In this document: one piece after another, positions 37,022 through 46,496 of the stretch | How the letters are laid out: every line of letters starts with the position of its first letter | Position numbering within the stretch: the first letter of the stretch is position 1 | Source of the DNA: Sulfuricella sp. T08 | GTDB lineage: Bacteria > Pseudomonadota > Gammaproteobacteria > Burkholderiales > Sulfuricellaceae | Direction of reading: 5' to 3' | DNA: 64,000 nt | Assembly: GCF_000971475.1 (NCBI RefSeq) | Contig: NZ_DF967539.1 | Coordinates: forward strand, 152,850 to 216,849 | Notes under the pieces: model-generated | Database searches by the model: none | The model's input: the letters and a program-made list of their open reading frames with translations, nothing else | Told to the model about the DNA's origin: nothing | Made by a program: the position numbers and the translations under genes

Positions 37022-37657
37022 ATGGCAAACATCGAAGAACTGGTTGACAGCCTGGCCCGGGATGCCACTCCGGTGAAGCCGGCTCCCCATCCGCTCATGC
37101 TGAGCCTGGGATGGGTGGCGGGGGCGGCAGTGTATCTCGTGGCGTCCTTGTGGATTTCCGGACTGCGCCCGGACTTGATGCAAAAGCTCCATGAGCCGTG
37201 GTTCGTTGCTGAACTGGTCTCCCTCACCCTCATCTTCATCGCCACGTCGCTGAGTGCTGCGGTGCTGGCCTTTCCCGATCTGCACCAGATGCGCAAGGCG
37301 GCTCTGGCTCCGGCTGGCCTGTTTGCCATTTTCGTGATCGTCCTGTTTTTTGCCTGGCGCGCCGACGTGCCGCCTGCGCCGCTGCCCGTGCACGATTTCG
37401 AATGCACTGCCAGCATCACCCTGTTTTCGCTCTTGCCGGCAGTCTGGACGTTCTTGGCTATGCGCCGATTCGCCAGCACCCATTATCGATGGGCGGGCAG
37501 TATCGCGCTGCTTTTCGCCTTCAGTATCGGCGCCTTGTGGCTGCGGCTGCATGAGTTGAACGATTCGATCATCCACGTCATCCAGTGGCATTACCTGCCC
37601 ATGCTGGGCATTGGCCTTGCCGGCTGGTGGATGGGGAAGAGGTTGTTGAAATGGTAG
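37022..37657 (+). CDS. nrsF: NrsF (DUF1109) family anti-sigma factor
   Basis: 211 residues with six membrane segments and a short cytosolic N-terminus (IEELVDSLARDATPVKP), as in NrsF/DUF1109 proteins that hold ECF sigma factors at the inner membrane. Two cysteines or methionines in loops are usual sensors; here one Cys is seen in PVHDFECTASITLFSLLPA, and Met residues are scattered. It is translationally close to the sigma gene (7 bp). Confidence 0.88.
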   Translation: MANIEELVDSLARDATPVKPAPHPLMLSLGWVAGAAVYLVASLWISGLRPDLMQKLHEPWFVAELVSLTLIFIATSLSAAVLAFPDLHQMRKAALAPAGLFAIFVIVLFFAWRADVPPAPLPVHDFECTASITLFSLLPAVWTFLAMRRFASTHYRWAGSIALLFAFSIGALWLRLHELNDSIIHVIQWHYLPMLGIGLAGWWMGKRLLKW

Positions 37658-37773
37658 TTTTCCGGATGCCAGAATCAGCTGAAAATTCCTGAAAGGCGGC
37701 CGATTGTCGACTATCATCAAGATGGCATGGCTGCCACATCATCCATCAAGTATCGTGCTACCGGAGGCTTACC

Positions 37774-38151
37774 ATGAAGTTGGCATCTGACAGCGACCAG
37801 CGTCGCTTTTCCCGTATTTCCTTTCATGCAAACGTTCAACTCCATCTGGGACAGGAGGTGCACCCGGCGCATTTGCTGGATATCGCTCTCAAGGGCGCTC
37901 TGATGGGGTTGTTGCAGCCTGTGGCCGCCCTTCGTGGAAAGGCATGTCGGTTGAAGCTCGATCTGGGCAGAGCTGGGGAGGCCATCGTGATGGAAGGCGT
38001 GGTGGTACATCAGGAAGGCCCGCATGTCGGAATCGAATGCCGCCAAATCGACGTGGACAGCCTGACCAGCCTGCGACGTCTGGCGGAGCTTAACCTGGGT
38101 GACGCTACGCTGTTGAACAGGGAGCTGTCTCATTTGTTCGATTCCAGATAG
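37774..38151 (+). CDS. PilZ-domain protein
   Basis: 125 residues, a single PilZ domain. The N-terminus RRFSRISFHANVQLHLG holds the RxxxR cyclic di-GMP motif, and DIALKGALMGL the second motif (D-x-A-x-x-G, with Ala for Ser). VEGVVVHQEG-type strands follow. It is a likely soluble cyclic di-GMP receptor. Its neighbours give no target; the ribosome site is ggaggc. Confidence 0.82.
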   Translation: MKLASDSDQRRFSRISFHANVQLHLGQEVHPAHLLDIALKGALMGLLQPVAALRGKACRLKLDLGRAGEAIVMEGVVVHQEGPHVGIECRQIDVDSLTSLRRLAELNLGDATLLNRELSHLFDSR

Positions 38152-38200
38152 TGTCCGGAAACTCCGGCGCTCCACTGTTTTTTTATGCGGAAGGATTTAG

Positions 38201-38572
38201 ATGCACTCAACCGTGGAAATATTCAACAAGACCGTGCGCGTGGAATGGAGCGATGCCGCCGAGTCGGCGATGGCAAGCCGGATGGGCCCGCTGACGGTGG
38301 AGATGGAACTGTATTTCAGTTGCCTGATCCGCAAGAAAGTGCGCTTTGGCAACCAGGCCCACAGCCGTGAATTCCTTCCGGTTAACCAACATCTGGCGGT
38401 GGCATTCAGGCCGGTGATGACGAAATCCTGCAAGATCGATAGAGACAATGCGGAAGCTCCGTTGTCCGATTTTGAGATCAAGAACCCGGCGGCCTTCGTG
38501 CCGCATTGGCTGAAAATCGACTTTCGGCACGGGAAATGGGAAGGCGATTTTGGATTTTCCGGGCGTGAATGA
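38201..38572 (+). CDS. Conserved hypothetical protein
   Basis: 123 residues, soluble, no signal. Residues such as VEMELYFSCLIRKKVRF and FVPHWLKIDFRHGKWEGDFGF look like a compact alpha/beta domain. A strong ribosome-binding site (ggaagga) precedes the ATG, and it starts 49 bp after the PilZ gene. I do not recognise a characterised family. Confidence 0.65.
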   Translation: MHSTVEIFNKTVRVEWSDAAESAMASRMGPLTVEMELYFSCLIRKKVRFGNQAHSREFLPVNQHLAVAFRPVMTKSCKIDRDNAEAPLSDFEIKNPAAFVPHWLKIDFRHGKWEGDFGFSGRE

Positions 38573-38638
38573 ACGATGGCGGATCAATCTTGACAAACGG
38601 ACGATAAAAAGTCAGAATTCGCATCCTTCGATTTATCT

Positions 38639-38715
38639 GGTGATATAGCTCAGTCGGTTAGAGCACAGCACTCATAACGCTGGGGTCGGTGGTTCAAATC
38701 CACCTATCACCACCA
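38639..38715 (+). tRNA. tRNA-Met (anticodon CAT)
   Basis: Acceptor GGTGATA with TATCACC, D arm with AGCTCAGTCGGTTAGAGC, anticodon loop CTCATAA and T arm GGTGG-TTCAAAT-CCACC are all present, and CCA is encoded at 38713-38715. The anticodon stem CAGCA / CGCTG ends in an A-C mismatch next to the loop. It is of the elongator type, as it has a paired acceptor start. A tRNA-Ile2 with modified CAT is less likely given the body sequence. Confidence 0.93.
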
Positions 38716-38780
38716 CTTTCCTCTCATGCCAACCTGGCGGCAACTATCACCACCGTTTGGTTGTGTGCTATCGTGTATTT

Positions 38781-39083
38781 ATGCTGAAGCATTTTTTATT
38801 TCTTGTCCTCATGTTGTTCGCCCTGGCCGCTCATGCCGGCAGGTTCTTGCCGCAAAACGTGCAAGTCGGGCAGATCAACGGCCATAACTACCCGGAAGTG
38901 AAGATCGGTGGGGAAGTCTACCGGCTGGCGCCCGGCGCGCGTATTTACGATACGTTCAACCGCAGCATTGTCCCCAACCAGCTGCCGCAAAGCGCCAAGG
39001 TGTTCTATCAGCTCGATCCGGGCGGCTTTCTGATCAAGATATGGCTGCCCACTCCTGAAGAAGCAGCGGGGATGAGCCCGTAA
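38781..39083 (+). CDS. Small exported hypothetical protein
   Basis: 100 residues from the ATG at 38781. A Sec signal (FLFLVLMLFALAAHA) is followed by a short beta-rich domain (VGQINGHNYPEVKIGGEVYRLAPGARIYDTFNRSIVPNQLP). It is probably periplasmic. I recall similar short proteins in betaproteobacteria but no function. Confidence 0.65.
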   Translation: MLKHFLFLVLMLFALAAHAGRFLPQNVQVGQINGHNYPEVKIGGEVYRLAPGARIYDTFNRSIVPNQLPQSAKVFYQLDPGGFLIKIWLPTPEEAAGMSP

Positions 39084-39112
39084 CGTGAGCATCGCGAAGC
39101 GATACTTCATCA

Positions 39113-39133
39113 CTCTCCCCCTCTGGGGGAGAG
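39113..39133. terminator. Hairpin after the small exported protein gene
   Basis: A perfect 9-bp stem, ctctccccc / gggggagag, with a 3-nt loop, related to the palindrome at 19167-19189. It has no T run and may be a dispersed repeat rather than a terminator. Confidence 0.45.
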
Positions 39134-39146
39134 GTAGGAGAGAGGG

Positions 39147-39205
39147 AACGGACACGGCGAGAAGTGATCTCATAATTCGGGGCGATACTTCTCGCCATGT
39201 CCGTT
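39147..39205. repeat. Long inverted repeat directly upstream of miaB
   Basis: The arms 39147-39165 (aacggacacggcgagaagt) and 39187-39205 (acttctcgccatgtccgtt) pair over 19 bp with one mismatch around a 21-nt loop. The element ends 11 bp before the GTG of miaB, so in the transcript it would lie next to the ribosome-binding region. Confidence 0.7.
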
Positions 39206-39216
39206 AGGTTTTCTGC

Positions 39217-40548
39217 GTGGCCAAAAAGCTTTTCATTAAAACCTTCGGTTGCCAGATGAACGAGTACGACTCGGCGAAGATGGCTGACGTGCTCAATGCT
39301 GCTCAAGGCATGGAAATCACGCTGCGCGTCGAGGATGCCGACGTTATCCTGCTCAACACCTGCTCGGTGCGAGCGGGAGCTCAGGAGAAGGTTTTCCACC
39401 AGCTCGGCCGGTGGCGCCCCCTGAAGCAGAACAACCCCGATTTGCTGATTGCCGTCGGCGGCTGCGTGGCGAGCCAGGAAGGCAGCGCCATCGTCGGCCG
39501 CGCCCCCTATGTGGATCTGGTGTTCGGCCCGCAGACCTTGCACCGCCTGCCGCAGATGATCGATGCCCGGCGCAAAAGCGGCCTGCCCCAGGTGGATGTG
39601 TCTTTTCCTGAAATCGAAAAATTCGACCATATGCCGGCGGCCAAGGTGGATGGCGCGACCGCGTTTGTCTCGGTGGTGGAAGGTTGCGGCAAATTCTGCA
39701 CCTACTGCATCGTGCCTTATACGCGGGGAGACGAAGTGTCCCGCCCCTTCGACGATGTGATCGCCGAGGTGGCGCAACTGGCCGAGCAGGGGGTGAAGGA
39801 AGTCACCCTGCTCGGGCAGAACGTCAATGCTTACCGCGGCGCGATGCACGACGGGGAAACCGCCGACCTGGCCGATTTGCTGCATTACCTGGCCGATGTG
39901 CCCGGCATCGAGCGCCTGCGCTTTACCACCTCCCATCCGGTTGAATTTTCCCAGCGCATGATTGATGTCTACGGCGAAGTGCCCAAGCTGGCCAGCGGCC
40001 TGCATCTGCCGGTCCAGAGCGGCTCTGACCGGGTGCTGGCGGCAATGAAGCGCAGCTACACCGCGCTCGAATACAAGTCCCTGGTGCGCAAGCTGCGCGC
40101 GGTGCGGCCGGACCTTTCCCTTTCCTCGGATTTCATCGTCGGGTTTCCCGGTGAAACCGATGCCGATTTCGAGGCGACCTTGAAGCTGATTGATGATGTC
40201 GGCTTCGATATGGGCTACAGTTTTATTTTCAGTCCGCGCCCGGGCACGCCGGCGGCGGAGCTGGCCGACGACACGCCGTTCGAAGTGAAGCAGGAGCGGC
40301 TGCGGCAGCTGCAGAAAAAAATCGATGAGCAGGAACAGATCGTCAACCGGAAAATGGTTGGCACGGTGCAGCGCATCCTGGTGGAAGGAGTTTCCAGAAA
40401 AGATGCAACCGAACTGATGGGGCGCACCGACAACAACCGGGTGACCAATTTCAAGGCCAATCCGCGTCTCATCGGACAGTTCGTCAACGTCACCATTACT
40501 GCAGTTTCCCCCCATACTTTGCGCGGCGAAATCGTCGTACTCGAATAA
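39217..40548 (+). CDS. miaB: tRNA-2-methylthio-N6-dimethylallyladenosine synthase
   Basis: 443 residues. An N-terminal UPF0004 domain has the auxiliary-cluster cysteines (FGCQMN, NTCSVR, GGCVA). The radical-SAM motif is [15 protein letters not shown], and a C-terminal TRAM domain ends the protein. It adds the 2-methylthio group to i6A37 of tRNAs reading UNN codons. The start is GTG. It opens the miaB-ybeZ-ybeY-corC unit; ybeZ begins 10 bp later. Confidence 0.96.
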   Translation: MAKKLFIKTFGCQMNEYDSAKMADVLNAAQGMEITLRVEDADVILLNTCSVRAGAQEKVFHQLGRWRPLKQNNPDLLIAVGGCVASQEGSAIVGRAPYVDLVFGPQTLHRLPQMIDARRKSGLPQVDVSFPEIEKFDHMPAAKVDGATAFVSVVEGCGKFCTYCIVPYTRGDEVSRPFDDVIAEVAQLAEQGVKEVTLLGQNVNAYRGAMHDGETADLADLLHYLADVPGIERLRFTTSHPVEFSQRMIDVYGEVPKLASGLHLPVQSGSDRVLAAMKRSYTALEYKSLVRKLRAVRPDLSLSSDFIVGFPGETDADFEATLKLIDDVGFDMGYSFIFSPRPGTPAAELADDTPFEVKQERLRQLQKKIDEQEQIVNRKMVGTVQRILVEGVSRKDATELMGRTDNNRVTNFKANPRLIGQFVNVTITAVSPHTLRGEIVVLE

Positions 40549-40558
40549 GGCTGCTCCT

Positions 40559-41515
40559 GTGACTCCAATATCCCTCGATATTTCTTTTGCCCCTGCGGAC
40601 AATGTCCGCCTCGCCAACCTGTGCGGCGCGCTGGATGAAAATCTGAAGCAGATTTCCACCGCTCTCGACGTGACCATTTCTCGCCGTGGCGAGCACTTTT
40701 CCGTGCATGGAGAGCAACGCCAGGCGCGTCTGGCCGTGGAGGCGCTGAAAAATTTCTACGAACGTTCCCGCACTCATCTTGCTGTCGAGGATGTCCAGCT
40801 CGGCCTGATCGAGGTGGCGAACGCGAGCCACGCCGAACAGGAAGGGGTGGCCATGCCGGTGCTGATGACGCGCAAAAGCGACCTGCACGGCCGCACCCCG
40901 CGCCAGAACGTGTATCTGTGCAAGATACAGGAGCACGACATCACCTTCGGCATCGGCCCGGCCGGCACCGGCAAGACTTATCTTGCGGTGGCTAGCGCGG
41001 TGGATGCCCTCGAGCGCGATCTGGTGAAACGCATCGTGCTGGTGCGCCCGGCTGTGGAGGCGGGCGAACGGCTCGGCTTTCTGCCCGGCGATCTGGCCCA
41101 GAAGGTGGACCCCTATCTGCGCCCCCTGTATGACGCGCTCTACGATCTGATGGGTTTCGACAAGGTGGGCAAGCTGTTCGAGCGCGGCGCGATCGAGATT
41201 GCCCCGCTGGCCTACATGCGTGGACGCACCCTGAACCATTCCTTCATCATTCTCGACGAGGCGCAGAACACCACGCCGGAACAGATGATGATGTTCCTCA
41301 CCCGCATCGGCTTCGGCGCCAAGGCCGTGATTACCGGCGACGTGACCCAGGTGGACCTAGCGCGCGGCCAGAAGAGCGGCCTGGTGGATGCCCAGCAAGT
41401 GCTGGAAAAGGTCAGCGGCATCGCCTTCACCTTCTTTCTGGCCGAGGATGTGGTACGCCACCCGCTGGTGCAGAAGATCGTCAATGCCTATGAAAAGCGC
41501 GAAAAAAAGTGCTGA
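40559..41515 (+). CDS. ybeZ: PhoH-like ATPase YbeZ
   Basis: 318 residues. Walker [13 protein letters not shown] and Walker [24 protein letters not shown] are intact, with the PhoH blocks [32 protein letters not shown] and GDVTQVDL. It is a cytosolic ATPase that works with YbeY in RNA and ribosome maturation. GTG start, 7 bp before ybeY. Confidence 0.95.
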   Translation: MTPISLDISFAPADNVRLANLCGALDENLKQISTALDVTISRRGEHFSVHGEQRQARLAVEALKNFYERSRTHLAVEDVQLGLIEVANASHAEQEGVAMPVLMTRKSDLHGRTPRQNVYLCKIQEHDITFGIGPAGTGKTYLAVASAVDALERDLVKRIVLVRPAVEAGERLGFLPGDLAQKVDPYLRPLYDALYDLMGFDKVGKLFERGAIEIAPLAYMRGRTLNHSFIILDEAQNTTPEQMMMFLTRIGFGAKAVITGDVTQVDLARGQKSGLVDAQQVLEKVSGIAFTFFLAEDVVRHPLVQKIVNAYEKREKKC

Positions 41516-41522
41516 GCAAGCC

Positions 41523-41996
41523 ATGACCCGAAAAACCACAACCTCAGCACTCAGCCTTTCAGTGCAATATGTGGCGAAACCGGAAAATGTGCCGACCCGC
41601 GCCCAGTTTCGTCGCTGGGTCAAGGCGGCGTTGCGGCAGGATGCCGAGATCGCGCTGCGCATCGTCGACGATGAGGAAGGCCGGGCGCTTAACCGCGATT
41701 ATCGCGGCAAGGACTACGCGACCAATGTGCTAACCTTTGTATACGATGACGAATTTTCCGGCGCGGAGTCGCCGCTGGCCGGCGATATCGTGCTGTGCGC
41801 CCCGGTGGTTGCCCGCGAGGCTGTGCAGCAGGAGAAGCCCGTCGAAGCGCACTATGCGCACTTGACCGTACACGGTGTGCTGCACCTGCAGGGTTACGAT
41901 CACGAAAGCGACGAAGAGGCGCGGCAGATGGAAGCCCTGGAAATCCAGATTGTCACAAAACTGGGCTATGCTGACCCTTATGGGGGCGATGAGTGA
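41523..41996 (+). CDS. ybeY: Endoribonuclease YbeY
   Basis: 157 residues from the ATG at 41523. The zinc motif [11 protein letters not shown] gives three His ligands, and [17 protein letters not shown] is the second family signature. YbeY trims 16S rRNA 3' ends and takes part in ribosome quality control. A longer frame from 41388 lies inside ybeZ and was discarded. Confidence 0.96.
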   Translation: MTRKTTTSALSLSVQYVAKPENVPTRAQFRRWVKAALRQDAEIALRIVDDEEGRALNRDYRGKDYATNVLTFVYDDEFSGAESPLAGDIVLCAPVVAREAVQQEKPVEAHYAHLTVHGVLHLQGYDHESDEEARQMEALEIQIVTKLGYADPYGGDE

Positions 41997-42060
41997 TGAG
42001 CAATCGGTGATGGGTATAATGCGTACTCATCCCCCATTTCCCATTACCGTTTACTAGATT

Positions 42061-42906
42061 ATGAATGATGAACCTGCGAAACCTACCTGGTTTGAACGAT
42101 TAGGCACGCTCCTGTTGCGGGAGCCGGAAGACCGGGAACAATTGGTTGCACTGCTGTATTCCGCTTTCGAGCGCAACCTGCTGGATGCGGATGCGCTTGC
42201 CATGATCGAAGGGGTGCTCCAGGTTTCCGAGATGCAGGTGCGTGACGTCATGATCCCACGCAGCCAGATGGACGTGGTGGACATCGCCGATTCACCGGAA
42301 AAATTCATCCCTTATGTCATCGAAACCGCTCACTCGCGCTTCCCGGTGATCGACAAGGACAAGGATGATGTTATCGGCATTCTGCTGGCGAAAGACCTGC
42401 TGCGCTATTACGCCGGCCAGGAATTCAACGTCCGCGACATGCTGCGCCCGGCGGTATACATCCCCGAATCGAAGCGGCTCAACGTACTGCTCAAGGAGTT
42501 CCGCAGCAACCGCAACCATATCGCCATCGTGGTGGACGAATACGGCGGCGTGGCCGGCATGGTCACCATCGAGGACGTGCTGGAGCAGATCGTCGGCGAG
42601 ATCGAAGATGAATACGACTACGACGAACAGGAAGACAACATCATCCGCGTGCCGGACGGCCGCTTCCGCGTCAAGGCGCAGGCCGAGATCGCGGATTTCA
42701 ACGAGATCATGGGAACAGAATTCAGCGACGAGGACTACGATACCGTGGGCGGGCTGGTGGTCAGCAAGTTCGGCCGTATGCCCAAGCGTGGCGAACATGT
42801 TGTTTTCAGCGGCCTCAAGTTCAACGTGCTGCGAGCCGACAGCCGCCGCCTATACTCCCTGCTGGTGGAGAGGCAGGAAAATGAAGGGGACGCCACCTCG
42901 ACCTAA
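42061..42906 (+). CDS. corC: CorC/YbeX-type CBS-domain protein
   Basis: 281 residues. Two CBS domains (VRDVMIPRSQMDVVD...SRFPVIDKDKDDVIGILLAKDLL and NHIAIVVDEYGGVAGMVTIEDVLEQIVGEIEDEYD) precede a CorC_HlyC C-terminal domain. The family is linked to magnesium/cobalt efflux and ribosome metabolism. In most proteobacteria lnt follows directly; here lnt is 19.7 kb away at 62575. Confidence 0.95.
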   Translation: MNDEPAKPTWFERLGTLLLREPEDREQLVALLYSAFERNLLDADALAMIEGVLQVSEMQVRDVMIPRSQMDVVDIADSPEKFIPYVIETAHSRFPVIDKDKDDVIGILLAKDLLRYYAGQEFNVRDMLRPAVYIPESKRLNVLLKEFRSNRNHIAIVVDEYGGVAGMVTIEDVLEQIVGEIEDEYDYDEQEDNIIRVPDGRFRVKAQAEIADFNEIMGTEFSDEDYDTVGGLVVSKFGRMPKRGEHVVFSGLKFNVLRADSRRLYSLLVERQENEGDATST

Positions 42907-43111
42907 TGCGTAGTTGTTCAGACTTCATCTGACAGGCCGTTTTTGACCAGGTTGGCGATAATGCTTTCCGAGTGCCCAAACTGACCTATCGATTTTTTCC
43001 GCAAGCCCTCTCAATTCATCTCAGTCAAACAGCATAAATTATCCAGGCAAGCCGGTTGTCAGTTTGCCGTCAGCTTACGTTGTTAGTATCCCGCAACTGT
43101 TAAGGAATTCC

Positions 43112-43969
43112 ATGATAACTAGATCATTATTATTCTCCGTTGCTGCGGCAATCATTGCGTGGATGGTATTAAGTGATGCCGCAATTGCACAGGGAATGGA
43201 CTCCCATCAAGCGATGCAACTGGGGAAGAAGGCTTATGGGGGCAACCCGGCAGCATTGGCCGAGCTAAAAGCATCAGCCCATACCGGTTCGGTCGCCGCC
43301 GAGACTGTTCTGGGCGCGCTTTATCAGGCAGGGGCGTCGGTAAACAGGGATGATGCAGAAGCGCTTAAATGGTTCCTCAAGGCGGCAGAACAGGGCGACA
43401 TGGAAGCGCAGTTCGGCCTTGGCGTGATGTATGCCAATGGTTATGGCACAAAACAGGACTATGCCACTGCTGCACGTTGGTTCGAAAAGGCGGCGGCGCA
43501 GGGTAATGCCGCGCCAAATTTTTACCTGGGCCTTATCAACGAGAACGGACTGGGCGTGCCAAAAAATTACGCCGAAGCGGTTAAATGGTATGTCAAGGCC
43601 GCCAGCGCGCCAAAATCCGTGGGGCTGCAATTTGAATTGGTGACGGGGGCCGGAAAGGTTTTGCATGCGCCTGAAGACAGCTCCCAGGTGATCAAGGTTT
43701 TTCCTATGGTGCTTGATCAGGCGCTGGCAAGTGCCGCCTACAATCTGGGCATGATGTGCTGGAACGGTCGAGGCGCACCGGAAAATGATGTAGAAGCCTA
43801 CAAATGGTTCGCTGTCGCAGCTTCCAATAGCAACCATTTGGCTGAATACAATATGAGAATCCTGGCCCGGAAAATGTCGCAGAAACAGATTGCCGATGCC
43901 GTGGTATCGGCCTCCTCGTGGGCAAAAGCCCACCCGCCCCAGAATGCAGACAAACTTTCCTCTCGCTAA
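43112..43969 (+). CDS. Exported Sel1-repeat protein
   Basis: 285 residues from the ATG at 43112 with ribosome site aagga. A signal peptide (LLFSVAAAIIAWMVLSDAAIA) is followed by Sel1-like repeats, for example AEALKWFLKAAEQGDMEAQFGLGVMYANGYGTKQDYATAARWFEKAAAQG, and others around residues 150 and 220. Such repeats mediate protein-protein contacts, often in the periplasm. A cytochrome b561-like gene follows after 6 bp. Confidence 0.85.
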   Translation: MITRSLLFSVAAAIIAWMVLSDAAIAQGMDSHQAMQLGKKAYGGNPAALAELKASAHTGSVAAETVLGALYQAGASVNRDDAEALKWFLKAAEQGDMEAQFGLGVMYANGYGTKQDYATAARWFEKAAAQGNAAPNFYLGLINENGLGVPKNYAEAVKWYVKAASAPKSVGLQFELVTGAGKVLHAPEDSSQVIKVFPMVLDQALASAAYNLGMMCWNGRGAPENDVEAYKWFAVAASNSNHLAEYNMRILARKMSQKQIADAVVSASSWAKAHPPQNADKLSSR

Positions 43970-43975
43970 GACTGA

Positions 43976-44485
43976 ATGAAGTACGACCGCACGACCTACT
44001 GGCTCCATGCGGGCCTTGCATTTGGCGTCAGCGCGCAACTTATGTTCAGCCTGATGATGGATGCGCCCAGGCTAGGCGTGCCAACCGGGGGAATGGGCGA
44101 CGTTTTCTTTCAGATTCACCGAATGGGCGGGTTGGGTGTTCTGGCCTTACTCATCGTACACTGGCTATGGCAACTGTCCGGGCGCGCCAGCAACGGCATG
44201 AAGGTCCTTTATCCATGGCTGTTCAAGCGCAGGTTATCCCCATCTCCTACACACCGTTCTATAAGAGGCCGCCTGCAGGTGTCGGCCGGAACGCTGCAAG
44301 GGCTTGGACTGCTGATAGCGAGCCTGATGGCAATGACCGGCCTAATCCTGTATTTTGGCGTAACCGGCGATGGCGGCATGTCCACATTCGTGACAGCCAT
44401 ACGGGAAGTTCACAGTGCCACTGCAATTTCCCTCTGGATCTACTTGGGGTTGCACTGGGCAATTTCGCTGCTGCGGTTCATTTGA
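43976..44485 (+). CDS. Cytochrome b561-type membrane protein
   Basis: 169 residues with four membrane segments. Histidines suited to bind two b-type hemes occur in YDRTTYWLHAGLAF, FFQIHRMGG, LIVHWLW, IREVHSATAI and GLHWAISLL. The layout is that of bacterial cytochrome b561 (CybB family), which moves electrons between quinol and periplasmic acceptors. It may be co-transcribed with the Sel1 gene and precedes a two-component system. Confidence 0.8.
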   Translation: MKYDRTTYWLHAGLAFGVSAQLMFSLMMDAPRLGVPTGGMGDVFFQIHRMGGLGVLALLIVHWLWQLSGRASNGMKVLYPWLFKRRLSPSPTHRSIRGRLQVSAGTLQGLGLLIASLMAMTGLILYFGVTGDGGMSTFVTAIREVHSATAISLWIYLGLHWAISLLRFI

Positions 44486-44543
44486 CTCATGTATTGATTA
44501 TTTTGCCGGGTTTGGCTGAATAGTTGCGATACTTAAATTTACG

Positions 44544-45215
44544 ATGAATATTCTGCTGATAGAAGACAACCGCGACCTGGCGCTGAACATGTTCGATTAT
44601 TTCGAAGCTAAAGGCCATGACATGGACTTGGCTGGAGATGGCATCACCGGGCTTCATCTTGCCGCATCGAATCAGTACGATGTTCTCATACTGGATCTGA
44701 TGCTGCCCGGCATCGACGGGCTGACGTTATGCCGGCGACTGCGGGAAGCCGGCAAGCATACGCCGGTCTTGATGCTCACGGCGCGCGACTCGCTGGACGA
44801 CAAGATTGCCGGACTGGAGGCAGGCGCCGACGATTACGTGGTGAAGCCTTTTGCTCTGCGGGAAGTCGAGGCTCGCCTGCGCGCGCTCGTCAGGCGTGCG
44901 CAAGTGCGGGAAGGCCCGTCCACGCTTCAAGTCGGAGACTTGTCTTTCGACCCCGGCACCCTCAAGGTGATGCGCGGCGGTCGAGCTGTAGAATTGCCCC
45001 CAATTCCGCTAAAAATCCTCGAGATACTGATGAGGCACTCTCCTCGGGTGTTGCCGCGGGAAGAGCTTGAGCGTGGCATCTGGGGCGACTCGCCTCCCGA
45101 CAGCGACGCCTTGCGGGCGCACCTTCACATCCTGCGCAACGCCATCGACAAACAGGCGGACAAACCGCTCATCAGAACCCTGCGGGGGATCGGTTACCAG
45201 ATCAGCGATGACTAG
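44544..45215 (+). CDS. OmpR-family response regulator
   Basis: 223 residues. The receiver has the acidic pair (IEDN), the phospho-acceptor Asp in LILDLMLPGIDGL near residue 51, Thr in MLTARD and Lys in VVKPFALREVEAR. The C-terminal winged helix (LEILMRHSPRVLPREELERGIWGD...LRAHLHILRNAID) binds DNA. It overlaps the sensor kinase gene by 8 bp. A four-fold CTTGACG repeat after the kinase gene is its likely operator. Confidence 0.92.
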   Translation: MNILLIEDNRDLALNMFDYFEAKGHDMDLAGDGITGLHLAASNQYDVLILDLMLPGIDGLTLCRRLREAGKHTPVLMLTARDSLDDKIAGLEAGADDYVVKPFALREVEARLRALVRRAQVREGPSTLQVGDLSFDPGTLKVMRGGRAVELPPIPLKILEILMRHSPRVLPREELERGIWGDSPPDSDALRAHLHILRNAIDKQADKPLIRTLRGIGYQISDD

Positions 45216-46482
45216 CGTCCGTCACAGCCTTCGGTTCCGGCTGGCATCAACATTTGCCGGCTTTGGCGCATTGGTCAGCCTGCTCTTGTCGCTAGGCCTT
45301 TTCTTTACCGCGCACAACCTCGGCGAACGCTTGATGGACGAAACGCTGCGGGCGGAAATCGAGGATTATATGTCCCGGCGGTCGCGCAACCCGAACTCTC
45401 TGCCACCTGCCACGATCAGCGTGCGAGGCTATGTTCATGTGCCGGGAAGGGGCGCGGAAGACATGCCGCCTGAACTGCTCAGACTCAACCCCGGCAAGCA
45501 CCAGTTGACGCTAGCCGATATTCCTTACCGGGTCGCCGTCGTTGATCGGGGGGATGAGCGTTATGTCATGCTGTTCAATGAGATGCGACAGCGCCAGCGC
45601 GAGGAGCAGTTCCTGATTTACCTGGTGGCCGGCGCCCTGATCATGACGCTGGTTTCTGCCGCAATCGGATGGTGGCTGGCGGGGCGGGTTGTCGCGCCGG
45701 TCGCTACGCTTGCCCGACGGGTTGACAAAGCAAGGCCGGAGGACGAGGCGCTGGATGTCGCAAAGGGGTTTTCCAACGACGAAATCGGCAAGCTCGCCCA
45801 GGTGTTCGACGGATACCTCAGGCGGATGCGGGCGTTTATGGATCGGGAGCGTGCTTTTACTGCGGATGTCAGCCATGAGCTAAGAACTCCTTTGGCTATT
45901 ATCCAGGGCGCCGTCGAGCTGATGGAGGAGGATGATAACCTCGACGAAAAACAGCAAAAACGCATTGCGCGGGTCGGTCGTGCAGCCCGGCAGATGATAG
46001 ACCTGACTGCCGCCCTGCTGCTGATGGCGCGGGAAAAAACTTCGGATGAACCGGTCGAGCAGGAATGCGATGTATGCGACGTAGTCAGAGATGCCGTAGA
46101 GGCGCACCGCTACCTCGTCAGCGCCACAACAAATGTCGAAATCGATTACCAGAGTCGTCCTCGAATTTCCGCCGAGCGCACGCTCCTGAGCATCGTTATA
46201 GCCAACCTGATCCGGAACGCATTTACCTACACCGAGTCCGGCACAGTTTCCATCCAGGTGGACGACAACTGTTTGACGGTGACCGATACCGGCCGAGGAA
46301 TCCATGAGGAAGAAATTGGCAAAGTATTCCAGCGGCACTTCAAGGGCTCGACCAGCACCGGTGCTGGTATCGGACTGTCTCTGGTCAAGCGCATCTGCGA
46401 CCGGTACGGCTGGGAGACGGTCATCGAAAGCACTGAAGGCCGCGGCACTACCGCACAGTTGTTCTTCGCCGGATATTCTTGA
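45208..46482 (+). CDS. Sensor histidine kinase, partner of 44544-45215
   Basis: 424 residues from the ATG at 45208. Two membrane segments (about 14-34 and 140-160) frame a periplasmic sensor region of about 100 residues, followed by HAMP, the HisKA motif ADVSHELRTPLAIIQG with the phosphorylated His, and HATPase boxes NLIRNAFTYTE, VTDTGRGI and GAGIGLSLVKRIC. All catalytic motifs are present. The signal sensed is not evident. Confidence 0.92.
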   Translation: MTSVRHSLRFRLASTFAGFGALVSLLLSLGLFFTAHNLGERLMDETLRAEIEDYMSRRSRNPNSLPPATISVRGYVHVPGRGAEDMPPELLRLNPGKHQLTLADIPYRVAVVDRGDERYVMLFNEMRQRQREEQFLIYLVAGALIMTLVSAAIGWWLAGRVVAPVATLARRVDKARPEDEALDVAKGFSNDEIGKLAQVFDGYLRRMRAFMDRERAFTADVSHELRTPLAIIQGAVELMEEDDNLDEKQQKRIARVGRAARQMIDLTAALLLMAREKTSDEPVEQECDVCDVVRDAVEAHRYLVSATTNVEIDYQSRPRISAERTLLSIVIANLIRNAFTYTESGTVSIQVDDNCLTVTDTGRGIHEEEIGKVFQRHFKGSTSTGAGIGLSLVKRICDRYGWETVIESTEGRGTTAQLFFAGYS

Positions 46483-46496
46483 AGCTTCTCCGATTG

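Noticed and set aside
38705-38755. ctatcaccacc repeated after tRNA-Met, as if an att site of an island
   Set aside because: Only about 11 bp match, 40 bp apart, and no integrase or foreign segment lies between.
39034-40677. A 547-codon minus-strand open frame opposite miaB
   Set aside because: miaB has clear radical-SAM and TRAM motifs; the opposite frame is His/Gln/Arg-rich without recognisable domains.
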